A stretch of 64,000 nt of DNA, from assembly GCF_002332255.1 (NCBI RefSeq), contig NZ_NRGW01000001.1, positions 868,001 through 932,000 on the forward strand. Direction: 5' to 3'. A model generated the notes under the pieces. That model did no database searches and was not told the DNA's origin. It worked only from the letters and a program-made list of their open reading frames with translations. The translations under genes were made by a program, and so were the position numbers. Source of the stretch: Halomonas sp. JB37 (GTDB taxonomy: Bacteria > Pseudomonadota > Gammaproteobacteria > Pseudomonadales > Halomonadaceae). Within the stretch, counting starts at the first letter, position 1. Each line of letters starts with the position of its first letter. Shown here one piece after another: positions 53,830 to 60,531 of the stretch.

Positions 53830-55104
53830 ATGAGCATATTCTCTTTGATGAGCATATTGATCACGCTCGCCGCCGTATCGAGTTATTTCAATTATCGCTA
53901 CATCAAGCTGCCGACGACCATTGGCGTCATGCTGGTGGCGCTGGTCGCCTCACTTATCCTGATCGTGGTCAGCCCCTACAGCGATGGGCTACGTAACGAA
54001 GCGACGGCCCTGGTGGCGCGTATCGACTTTAACCAGGTAGTACTGCATGGGATGCTGGCCTTTCTGCTGTTTGCTGCCGCTATCCACGTCAAGCTCGATA
54101 ACCTGAGAAAAGAATGGCTACCCATTGCGCTACTCGCTGTCGTGGGTACTTTGATGTCCACCTTCATCGTCGGCACCTTGACCTGGTTAGTACTGGATTG
54201 GATGGGACTAAGCATTCCCTTCCTGCATGCCCTGCTGTTTGGCGCCTTGATTTCACCGACCGATCCTATCGCGGTGGTCGCCATCATGAAATCCGTCGGC
54301 GTCTCTGAACAGCTTGAGAGCCAGATAGCGGGGGAGTCGCTGTTCAATGACGGTCTGGGCGTGGTGGTGTTTCTGGTGCTTTTGCAGCTTTCCGGGCTGG
54401 ACGCGGCCGCCGCCGAGGGATCGCATCTAGCGTCTCCTATCGATGCGGCTGCGATCGGTATGCTGCTGCTCAAGGAGGTGGGCGGGGCGCTGCTATTGGC
54501 CTCAATAGCGGGATACCTGACCTATCAGATGCTTAAACGCGTTGATAACTACCAGGTTGAGGTGCTGCTCACACTCGCCTTGGCCATGGGGCTTTATGCC
54601 CTGGCGGATAGCCTGCATCTATCCGCGCCTATCGCCGTGGTAGTCGCGGGGCTGTTTGTGGGCAATCACGGGCGGCTGTTCGCCATGTCGGACAAAACTC
54701 GCGAAAACGTGGATACCTTTTGGGAACTGATCGACGAGATTCTAAACGTGGTGCTCTTTTTGCTGATTGGCCTGGAGCTGCTTATCCTGCCCATTGAACG
54801 TGCCTGGCTGCTAGCGGGTGCTATGGCGATCCCTATCGTTCTGGCCACGCGGGGCTTCTGCGTGTCTATCATCATGGGCCCGCTGAGCCGAGTGACAAGT
54901 CAGTCACCGGGCGTGATCCGGATTCTCACCTGGGGTGGACTGCGTGGCGGCATTTCGGTGGCCATGGCGCTTTCGCTGCCGGAAAGTGAGCTGCGTAACC
55001 TGGTGCTGACGCTGACCTACTGCGTGGTGGTCTTCTCGATTGTCGTGCAGGGATTGACCATGGGGAAAGTGATTCGGTTGAGTGGCAAGTCGCCGACAAG
55101 CTAA
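53830..55104 (+). CDS. CPA1-family Na+/H+ antiporter (NhaP type)
   Basis: 424 residues, about twelve helices. The ion-site motifs are FGALISPTDPIAVVAIMKSVG and ESLFNDGLGVVVFLVLL; WGGLRGGISVAMALSLP near the C-terminus is also family-specific. It exports sodium in exchange for protons, fitting a halophilic host. AGGAG precedes the ATG. Confidence 0.93.
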   Translation: MSIFSLMSILITLAAVSSYFNYRYIKLPTTIGVMLVALVASLILIVVSPYSDGLRNEATALVARIDFNQVVLHGMLAFLLFAAAIHVKLDNLRKEWLPIALLAVVGTLMSTFIVGTLTWLVLDWMGLSIPFLHALLFGALISPTDPIAVVAIMKSVGVSEQLESQIAGESLFNDGLGVVVFLVLLQLSGLDAAAAEGSHLASPIDAAAIGMLLLKEVGGALLLASIAGYLTYQMLKRVDNYQVEVLLTLALAMGLYALADSLHLSAPIAVVVAGLFVGNHGRLFAMSDKTRENVDTFWELIDEILNVVLFLLIGLELLILPIERAWLLAGAMAIPIVLATRGFCVSIIMGPLSRVTSQSPGVIRILTWGGLRGGISVAMALSLPESELRNLVLTLTYCVVVFSIVVQGLTMGKVIRLSGKSPTS

Positions 55105-55121
55105 GCGCTGTCATGCTCTGG

Positions 55122-55167
55122 CCCGCCCTCGTCAAACAGCGAAAGCTGCTGGCGATTGGCGGGTTTT
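55122..55167. repeat. 46-bp direct repeat, left copy (photolyase 3'-end duplicate / terminator-like)
   Basis: The 46 bases match 57130-57175 at 44 positions. On the minus strand they encode KPANRQQLSLFDEGG followed by a stop about ten codons on, as in the photolyase C-terminus, but are open for only about 22 codons. On the plus strand the segment, 18 bp after the antiporter stop, can form a hairpin (CCCGCC/GGCGGG, CAGC-GAAA-GCTG) followed by six T, so it may terminate the antiporter transcript. The rest of the 329-bp gap to 55434 shows no gene. Confidence 0.85.
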
Positions 55168-55410
55168 TTATGGGCATTGAAAGCCTAGACCTAAGATAAT
55201 CAGTCGCCCTAAGCACCCTGTGCTAAGCTGGATTTGGTTTGGTAATTGATGTGCCGACAAATGCAGCAGAAGCGCGAGTTTTGGATATGTAGCCTAGTAA
55301 AAATTAATAATCATAAAAATCAATGGATTGAGAGAGTATGGTCGGCTACATTTTTCGGACAATAATGTCGGCGCGTTTATCCAATCATAGGATGCGCTGT
55401 CTAATACCTG

Positions 55411-56396
55411 TTAGCCTCAAATAGAGTAGCCTCATGTCTGTTCCAGAATTTCTATTTCACTACACAAGCATTGAAGGGCTGGCGCACATCCTATCTTCAA
55501 AAAAAATTAGGTTTTCGCGTCTAGATTTTTTAGATGATATGGATGAGGGTGGTTCGGCCGATATTCTTGATTGGAGAAAGTATTTCTTTGTAAGTTGTTG
55601 GAGTTCATCCGAGGAAGAGTCTATTCCTCTTTGGAGTATGTACACAAACGATATGAAAGGTGTGCGGTTGAAGGTTAAAACCGACATGTTTAAAAAGTAT
55701 CGCTATAGCCTTGATAGTGTGCCAAGTTTTATGCATTTAGCTGACACCAGCTCAGCGCCGCCAGGCGCCCGGGTCATGCTGGAATCATATATGCCCTATG
55801 ATGAAATGCATGGCGAGAGCTACATGGTGATGCCTCCATCGTGGCGAAAAGAAGACTGGCCATATGCGATCGAGTACACGAATGAAGAGAGCAAACTAAA
55901 ACAGGAAATCCTGAAACAAAATTCAGTAACAGGCCAAACTACTATCAGCTACAACGAAGTCGCGAGATATAAAAGAAAAGTATGGCGATTTCAAGACGAA
56001 TGGCGCTTCAGACTTTACTGCCATAACGCAGCCCCGAGAAGCCTGATGGGTAAAATGAGTGAGACGGATTATTACAATTTAATGATTAAATCTTTGTCTA
56101 TGCTGGGCACGGGGATTTCTCAAGAACATCTGTATTTAACTCTCGATGAAAATGTATTTGAGAATATCGAGATATTGATGGGGCCTAAAGTAGTTGAAGC
56201 GGAGAGAATTATGGTAAACGCGCTAAAACAAAAGTACTGTCCGTCAGCTTCTCTATTAAACAGTCAGCTATCGGGTAAAATTAGGTAAGGCTAACAAGGT
56301 TGTCAACCTGATGCAGTTTGCTACGCTCCGTTTTGCGGTGGCTTCGCCAATTTGCCGCAAGACTCCACTACACAAACCGCACAGGTTACAACGGCG
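55411..56396 (+). mobile_element. integron-type gene cassette 1 (DUF2971-like gene plus attC)
   Basis: The putative cassette starts at the crossover in G-TTAGCC (55410-55416); its attC begins with R'' box GGCTAAC (56289-56295), the exact complement of GTTAGCC, as required for a real cassette. The gene starts 23 bp after the border and its stop directly abuts the attC. Base composition is clearly more AT-rich than neighbouring genes. No integrase gene lies in the window. Confidence 0.85.
55434..56288 (+). CDS. DUF2971-like protein (cassette gene)
   Basis: 284 residues, soluble, AT-rich codon use. The N-terminus FLFHYTSIEGLAHILSSKKIRFSRLDFLDDMDEG follows the DUF2971 pattern (HYT, then a helix and an (N/D)D-x-x-E turn), and the middle has FVSCWSSSEEESIPLWSMYTND and KVWRFQDEWRFRLY. 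No function is established. The arrangement of His-Tyr-Thr and a later Glu is faintly like ADP-ribosyltransferase folds, but that is speculation. Cassette location makes a defence or stress role conceivable. Confidence 0.8.
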   Translation: MSVPEFLFHYTSIEGLAHILSSKKIRFSRLDFLDDMDEGGSADILDWRKYFFVSCWSSSEEESIPLWSMYTNDMKGVRLKVKTDMFKKYRYSLDSVPSFMHLADTSSAPPGARVMLESYMPYDEMHGESYMVMPPSWRKEDWPYAIEYTNEESKLKQEILKQNSVTGQTTISYNEVARYKRKVWRFQDEWRFRLYCHNAAPRSLMGKMSETDYYNLMIKSLSMLGTGISQEHLYLTLDENVFENIEILMGPKVVEAERIMVNALKQKYCPSASLLNSQLSGKIR

Positions 56397-56402
56397 TTAA
56401 AT
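56289..56402 (+). other. attC recombination site of cassette 1
   Basis: A 114-bp imperfect palindrome. The left arm (56292-56320) and right arm (56373-56399) pair at about 22 positions in blocks TAAC, GTTGT, AACCTG, TGC and GTTTG, with a 3-base unpaired spacer and two extrahelical bases (C after GTTGT, A after CCTG) on one side only, the hallmark of integron attC. The end GTTAAAT fits GTTRRRY. A central hairpin region (TTGCGG...CCGCAA) forms the variable tip. Confidence 0.9.
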
Positions 56403-56656
56403 CAGTAGTGGTGCCGAAGCTGGGCAATGAGCAATGCGTCATCCGTGACCTTATAAACGATACGGTGTTCTTCGTTAATCCGGCGGGACCAGTAACCCGA
56501 AAGGCTGTGTTTGAGGGCTTCCGGTTTGCCAACACCCTCGAATGGTTCTCGTTTGGTCTCCTTTATCAGCTTGTTGATTCGATTCAGGATCTTTTTGTCA
56601 GTTTTCTGCCAGTACAGATAGTCCTCCCAAGCGTTCTCGGAGAAGATGAGTTTCAT
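56402..56656 (-). CDS. yoeB: YoeB toxin, ribosome-dependent mRNA interferase
   Basis: 84 residues, the same length as E. coli YoeB and very similar throughout. The catalytic residues are all present: E46 (GKPEALKH), R65 (EEHRIVY), H83 and Y84 at the C-terminus (LRHHY). It cleaves mRNA on the ribosome when freed from YefM. Its start overlaps the antitoxin stop (ATGA). The stop lies directly at the cassette border. Confidence 0.95.
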   Translation of the reverse strand: MKLIFSENAWEDYLYWQKTDKKILNRINKLIKETKREPFEGVGKPEALKHSLSGYWSRRINEEHRIVYKVTDDALLIAQLRHHY

Positions 56657-56904
56657 TCAAGAAGTTCCTTTTCTTGACCACTGCCTTGCTCTAACTCGTC
56701 AACGGACTCCAACAAACGACGGGCGTTTTTTGGTGTGCGCAGAAGGTATGCAGTCTCTTGCAGTGCCTCATAGTCATCAAGAGAGATCATTACCACAGAT
56801 TGTGACTTGCTCCGTGTGATGATCATAGGAGAATGGTCTTCACAGACTTGCTCCATAGTTTTTGCTAGGTTGGTTCTAGCGGCTGTGTAGCTAATGGCAT
56901 CCAT
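56653..56904 (-). CDS. yefM: YefM antitoxin and repressor
   Basis: 83 residues from ATG at 56904 (AGGAGA upstream; the longer frame to 57021 is rejected). The N-terminal Phd/YefM DNA-binding domain (ISYTAARTNLAKTMEQVCEDHSP) is followed by ISLDDYEALQETAYLLRTPKNARRL and a flexible acidic tail that neutralises YoeB. Two TGTACA motifs upstream provide an operator. Confidence 0.95.
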   Translation of the reverse strand: MDAISYTAARTNLAKTMEQVCEDHSPMIITRSKSQSVVMISLDDYEALQETAYLLRTPKNARRLLESVDELEQGSGQEKELLE

Positions 56905-56915
56905 AAGATTTCTCC

Positions 56916-56951
56916 TGTACAGAATGTTGTTCATGCACATAATACTGTACA
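56916..56951 (-). promoter_or_regulatory. yefM-yoeB operator
   Basis: Two copies of the palindromic hexamer TGTACA (56916-56921 and 56946-56951) lie just upstream of yefM. TGTACA is the core motif bound by YefM in the E. coli operon; the spacing here, 30 bp, is wider than in E. coli. Confidence 0.7.
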
Positions 56952-56958
56952 AGCAATG

Positions 56959-57036
56959 ATTTAACAATCGACTGCACGGCGACTGATTTTCCACCGCTTC
57001 ACGGCTCCAAAATTGCCGCAAAGCTTTGCGTTAGTT
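56959..57036 (-). other. attC-like site of cassette 2 (degenerate arms)
   Basis: The R'' box ATTTAAC and end box GCGTTAG are present with TAACAATCGACTGC to the left and GCCGCAAAGCTTTGCGTTA to the right, about 78 bp in all. The inner arms pair only partly (CGGC, ATTTT blocks), so the site may be weak or decayed. Support comes mainly from exact R''/border complementarity. Confidence 0.6.
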
Positions 57037-57117
57037 TGAAGAGTTGGACGTGGGTTTAGAGATATTAGGCCGGTGTGCTGATCGACAAATAGAGTTATAG
57101 CTAAGCGTAACGGCTAC

Positions 57118-58695
57118 CTATTCCTCCAACCCGCCCTCATCAAACAGCGAAAGCTGCTGACGATTGGCGGGTTTTGCTTTTTTAACGTGCTGCTTTGAAG
57201 GTCGACGCTGGCTGGCGAGTTTATCCACAATCGCTTGGCTGGCTTCTCTCGCATCTGGAGTGCGACGCAGCTCATAGAGCATTTTCTTCCAGTGGCGTGC
57301 TTCGGTCTCAAAATCGTTGGGGATTGGGTAGTTTACGCCAGGCTGAAAGTCGAACCGTTTTTGCAGGCTTTCCGGCAGTGCCCAGGGTTTGGCGCGCCAC
57401 TCTAATGGCAGAACTGTTAATTCCGGCACCCAGCGGGCGACAAACTCGCCAGTGGGGTCGTTATCCTCCGCCTGTTTGATGGGGTTATACACTCGCAGCG
57501 CGTTGATGCCCGTAGCGCCTGCTTGCATCTGCACCTGGGGATAGTGAATGCCCGGTTCGAAGTCGGTAAATAGCCGCGCCAAGTGCAGGGCGGGTTCGTA
57601 CCAGTGCAGCCCAAGGCCAAAGGTGGCGTGGGAGATCAGCATGGCGCGCATGCGAAAGTTGATCCAACCGGTGTTGATCAGGCTACGCATGCAGGCATCC
57701 ACCAGCGGTACGCCGGTTTGGCCACGCTTCCAGGCGATCAGGTTGGGGGGTTCAGGGTCGCGCTCCCGCAGGCCGCGCAGCGCGGGGTGCAGGGTTTGTG
57801 ACTCAATGCTTGGCTCGCTTTCCAGCTTTTGAATAAAGTGGCAGTGCCAGTGAAGCCGGGAGGCGAAGGCGCGCAACGAGCGTGACCAAGCGGTGTCTTC
57901 AGCATGCTTTTTGCGTTGGCGGCGCAGTGACTGCACCACTTCGCGCATGGAAAGCGTGCCCCAGGCTAAGTGGGGCGAAAGCCGCGAGCCAAACTCCCAG
58001 GCCAGCAGCGGTTTAGACAGCGAGCCGCGATAGCGCCGCCCGCGCTGGCTTATAAAACTGCGCCATATTGCACGGCCTTCGCTGCGGCCACCGGGCTGGC
58101 GCTCGGGGCAGGGCGTGGTATCAAATCCCAGCGTCAGGCGGTGAAGATGATCAACGTTAATATGGTGAAACGCTTGCCAATCCGGAGCCGCCTGGGCGTT
58201 TGAGGGAGCGGTAGCGGTGGGGGCCGTCATTAACGTTTCCCACTGCGTTTCCCATGCACTGCGGTCAGCAACTCTGGATTTTAAACCACGCACGACGCCG
58301 TGCTGGCGCGCTTCATGCCACGGTGTGTCGTGCTGTTGGCACCACGCTTTGACGCTAAGGTCGCGGGCAAAGCTCCAGGCATTGCCGGTCTCTTCATGTG
58401 AATGAAGGGCAAACTCGCCGTAATGGGTTTTCAGGGCGTTCAGCAAATCGATCATATCGCCTTGCCAAATACACAGCGGCAGGCCCAGTTTTTCGAGTGC
58501 GTTGGAAAGGTCGATAAGAGAGTCAGCGGCAAACTGCCAATGGCGCAGCGCGCTGTCGGGTGCATGCCACTGCTCGGGCTCAATGGCGAATAGCGGCAGC
58601 ACAGGGCCAGCCGCAGCGGCGTTAGTTAGCGGCGCATTATCATGAATACGTAAGTCGCGTTTGAACCAAACGACCTGGATGGGTGCCTTAGCCAT
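57118..58695 (-). CDS. phrB: deoxyribodipyrimidine photolyase / cryptochrome family
   Basis: 525 residues: N-terminal antenna-binding Rossmann domain (QVVWFKRDLRIHDNAPLTNA) and a C-terminal FAD-binding domain (RYRGSLSKPLLAWEFGSRLSPHLAWGTLS, SLINTGWINFRMRAM, RVYNPIKQAEDNDPTGEFVARWVPEL). It repairs UV-induced pyrimidine dimers using light. The last 12 residues contain QLSLF (514-518), the pattern of a beta sliding-clamp-binding motif. The 3' end is duplicated at 55122. Confidence 0.9.
   Translation of the reverse strand: MAKAPIQVVWFKRDLRIHDNAPLTNAAAAGPVLPLFAIEPEQWHAPDSALRHWQFAADSLIDLSNALEKLGLPLCIWQGDMIDLLNALKTHYGEFALHSHEETGNAWSFARDLSVKAWCQQHDTPWHEARQHGVVRGLKSRVADRSAWETQWETLMTAPTATAPSNAQAAPDWQAFHHINVDHLHRLTLGFDTTPCPERQPGGRSEGRAIWRSFISQRGRRYRGSLSKPLLAWEFGSRLSPHLAWGTLSMREVVQSLRRQRKKHAEDTAWSRSLRAFASRLHWHCHFIQKLESEPSIESQTLHPALRGLRERDPEPPNLIAWKRGQTGVPLVDACMRSLINTGWINFRMRAMLISHATFGLGLHWYEPALHLARLFTDFEPGIHYPQVQMQAGATGINALRVYNPIKQAEDNDPTGEFVARWVPELTVLPLEWRAKPWALPESLQKRFDFQPGVNYPIPNDFETEARHWKKMLYELRRTPDAREASQAIVDKLASQRRPSKQHVKKAKPANRQQLSLFDEGGLEE
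57130..57175. repeat. 46-bp direct repeat, right copy, within photolyase 3' end
   Basis: The counterpart of 55122-55167 (44/46 identical). Here it is the genuine 3' coding end of the photolyase gene. The two copies bracket about 1.96 kb that contains both cassettes. Confidence 0.9.
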
Positions 58696-58807
58696 TAACC
58701 GCGAAGCCTATTCGTCACCAAGCTATTCGTCATGAACCGATGACGTTACCATCAAGCTAGCATTTACGTAATCCATTCAGCAGAACCCTTCTAACAGGAG
58801 CGTCATA

Positions 58808-59110
58808 ATGTATATCGCCATGAACCGTTTTCGGATTGCCCCAGGTCGCGAAGAGGACTTTTTAGAGGTGTGGCGCAACCGCGATTCTCACCTGAATGAA
58901 GTGCCGGGCTTTAAGCAGTTCAAAATGCTGCAAGGCGAAAGCCAGGAAGATCACACCGTGTTTATCTCCCATAGCGTTTGGGAATCCGAAGAAGCTTTCC
59001 GCGACTGGACCAAGTCAGACGCCTTCCGCAAAGCGCATGCCAATGCTAAAGCACCGGAAGGAATCTACCTTGGCCCGCCTAAATTTGAAGGTTATGACGT
59101 GGTGTTGTAA
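58808..59110 (+). CDS. IsdG/ABM-type haem-degrading monooxygenase candidate
   Basis: 100 residues, dimeric ferredoxin-like antibiotic-biosynthesis-monooxygenase fold. N6 (MNRFRI), W67 (FRDWTKS) and H77 (RKAHANA) fall where IsdG-type haem oxygenases have their Asn-Trp-His catalytic triad (7/67/77 in IsdG). Strong RBS (CAGGAG). If real, this would be a second route for opening haem in the window besides hemO. No iron box is evident upstream. Confidence 0.8.
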   Translation: MYIAMNRFRIAPGREEDFLEVWRNRDSHLNEVPGFKQFKMLQGESQEDHTVFISHSVWESEEAFRDWTKSDAFRKAHANAKAPEGIYLGPPKFEGYDVVL

Positions 59111-59128
59111 GTCTAATTTTATTAACGC

Positions 59129-60529
59129 TTATACCACCTCCAGCGGTGTCAAAGGCGGCAAAGAGCGCTCCAGTAGTTGGGCAGCATGCAGTACCTTAAG
59201 GTCTTGATGTTTGCCTGCCACAAGATGCAAACCTACCGGCAGCCCCTGGTTATCCAGCCCGCAAGGCAGCGATGCAGCGGGCTGTTGGGTAAGGTTGAAG
59301 GGGTAGCTAAACGGCGTCCAGTCCATCCAGTCTTTATAGCGCTCGCCTGGCGGCACGTTGTGGCCTGCAGCAAAGGGCGCAATGGGCATTGTAGGCGTGA
59401 CCAGCAGGTCATAGCGCTCATGAAATGCCGCCATATGGGCCGTTAATTCGCTACGCTCGCGCCGGGCGGCGAGGTAGGCGGAAAGCGACACATCCAGTCC
59501 GCGTCGTGCAATATCCAGGAAACCAGGATCGAGTGCCGCCTGCTGCTTCTCATCGAGTTTTTCTAGCGCTTGAGTAGCGCCTGCAAACCAGAGCGTATTA
59601 AACATTTTAAGCGGATCGCTAAAGCCAGGGTCAATTCGCTCGACCGTCGCGCCCAATGCTTCTAAATGGGCGATGGCTTCCTCAACCCGCTGGGCAATAT
59701 CAGGCGCTACCTTTACATAGCCGAGGTTGGCACTAAAAGCGATGCGCCAGCCCTTTAGGCTAGCCGGTGGAGGCGTGAGCCAGTCTGGCCCTCTGGGGTT
59801 GCCTGAATAACCATCCCGAGTATCTGGCTGCGCCATCACGCTAAGCATTAGTGCGCTGTCGGCGGCGGTGCGTGTCATAGGGCCTAAATGAGAAAGCGTA
59901 CTCATGGTGCTGGCGGGCCACTGGGGCACCCAGCCAAACGTGGGTTTAATACCAAACGTGCCGGTAAAACTGCACGGAATACGGATGGAACCGCCCGCAT
60001 CGCTGCCCTGATGAAGCAGGCCTAGATTGAGCGCCGCGGCTGCCCCCGCGCCGCCGGATGATCCCCCCGGCGTTAGTTCAGTGTTCCAAGGGTTGCGGGT
60101 AATACCGTGCAGTGGGTTGTCGGTGACGCCTTTCCAGCCAAACTCCGGCGAGGTGGTCTTGCCAATCACGATGGCCCCGGCGTTGCGTAGGTGGCGGCTG
60201 ATCGGGGCGTCTACCTCCCAAGGGCCCTCGGCAGAGGTAGTGGTCGACCCAAGACGTGTCGGTAAACCTTTGGTTAAGGTCAGATCTTTAATGGTTATGG
60301 GGATGCCATCCAGCGGGCCGCAGGGCGTGCCAGCTTGCCAGCGCCGCGCTGATTCTATGGCGAGGCGTCGCGCCTCTACATCGTTAACACAGGTAAACGC
60401 ATTGACCTTGGGGTTATCCCGTTCAATCCGCGTCAAGCAGTCCTCGACGAGTGACTCCGGCGAGAGCGAGCCCTCGCCGAAACGGGCCAATGCCTGGACG
60501 GCTGTTAGTGTTTCAAAGGTCCCGGCCAT
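59129..60529 (-). CDS. amidase-signature enzyme, operon 2
   Basis: 466 residues, amidase signature family with Lys in TIKDLTLTKGLP (about 79), cis-serine in GGSSGGAGAAAA and nucleophile in GSDAGGSIRIPCS. It follows the carbamoyl hydrolase by two bases and belongs to a transporter-regulator-hydrolase-amidase operon, suggesting stepwise breakdown of an imported ureido or amide compound. Confidence 0.92.
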   Translation of the reverse strand: MAGTFETLTAVQALARFGEGSLSPESLVEDCLTRIERDNPKVNAFTCVNDVEARRLAIESARRWQAGTPCGPLDGIPITIKDLTLTKGLPTRLGSTTTSAEGPWEVDAPISRHLRNAGAIVIGKTTSPEFGWKGVTDNPLHGITRNPWNTELTPGGSSGGAGAAAALNLGLLHQGSDAGGSIRIPCSFTGTFGIKPTFGWVPQWPASTMSTLSHLGPMTRTAADSALMLSVMAQPDTRDGYSGNPRGPDWLTPPPASLKGWRIAFSANLGYVKVAPDIAQRVEEAIAHLEALGATVERIDPGFSDPLKMFNTLWFAGATQALEKLDEKQQAALDPGFLDIARRGLDVSLSAYLAARRERSELTAHMAAFHERYDLLVTPTMPIAPFAAGHNVPPGERYKDWMDWTPFSYPFNLTQQPAASLPCGLDNQGLPVGLHLVAGKHQDLKVLHAAQLLERSLPPLTPLEVV

Positions 60530-60531
60530 GA

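Larger units (their letters stand above)
56397..57030 (-). mobile_element. integron-type gene cassette 2 (yefM-yoeB, reverse orientation)
   Basis: The left border is in G-TTAAAT (56396-56402). Near the right end lies ATTTAAC (56959-56965), the exact complement of GTTAAAT and a perfect RYYYAAC R'' box; the right border is G-TTAGTT at 57030. The toxin-antitoxin pair runs opposite to cassette 1 and carries its own promoter, as is usual for such cassettes. Confidence 0.75.

Noticed and set aside
54926..55216. Minus-strand 96-codon open frame across the antiporter end
   Set aside because: It runs antisense through the antiporter and reads the photolyase-end repeat in the wrong frame.
55168..55410. 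attI-like or further attC site left of cassette 1
   Set aside because: I found no R'' box or paired arms in this stretch; only the border GTTAGCC itself is supported.
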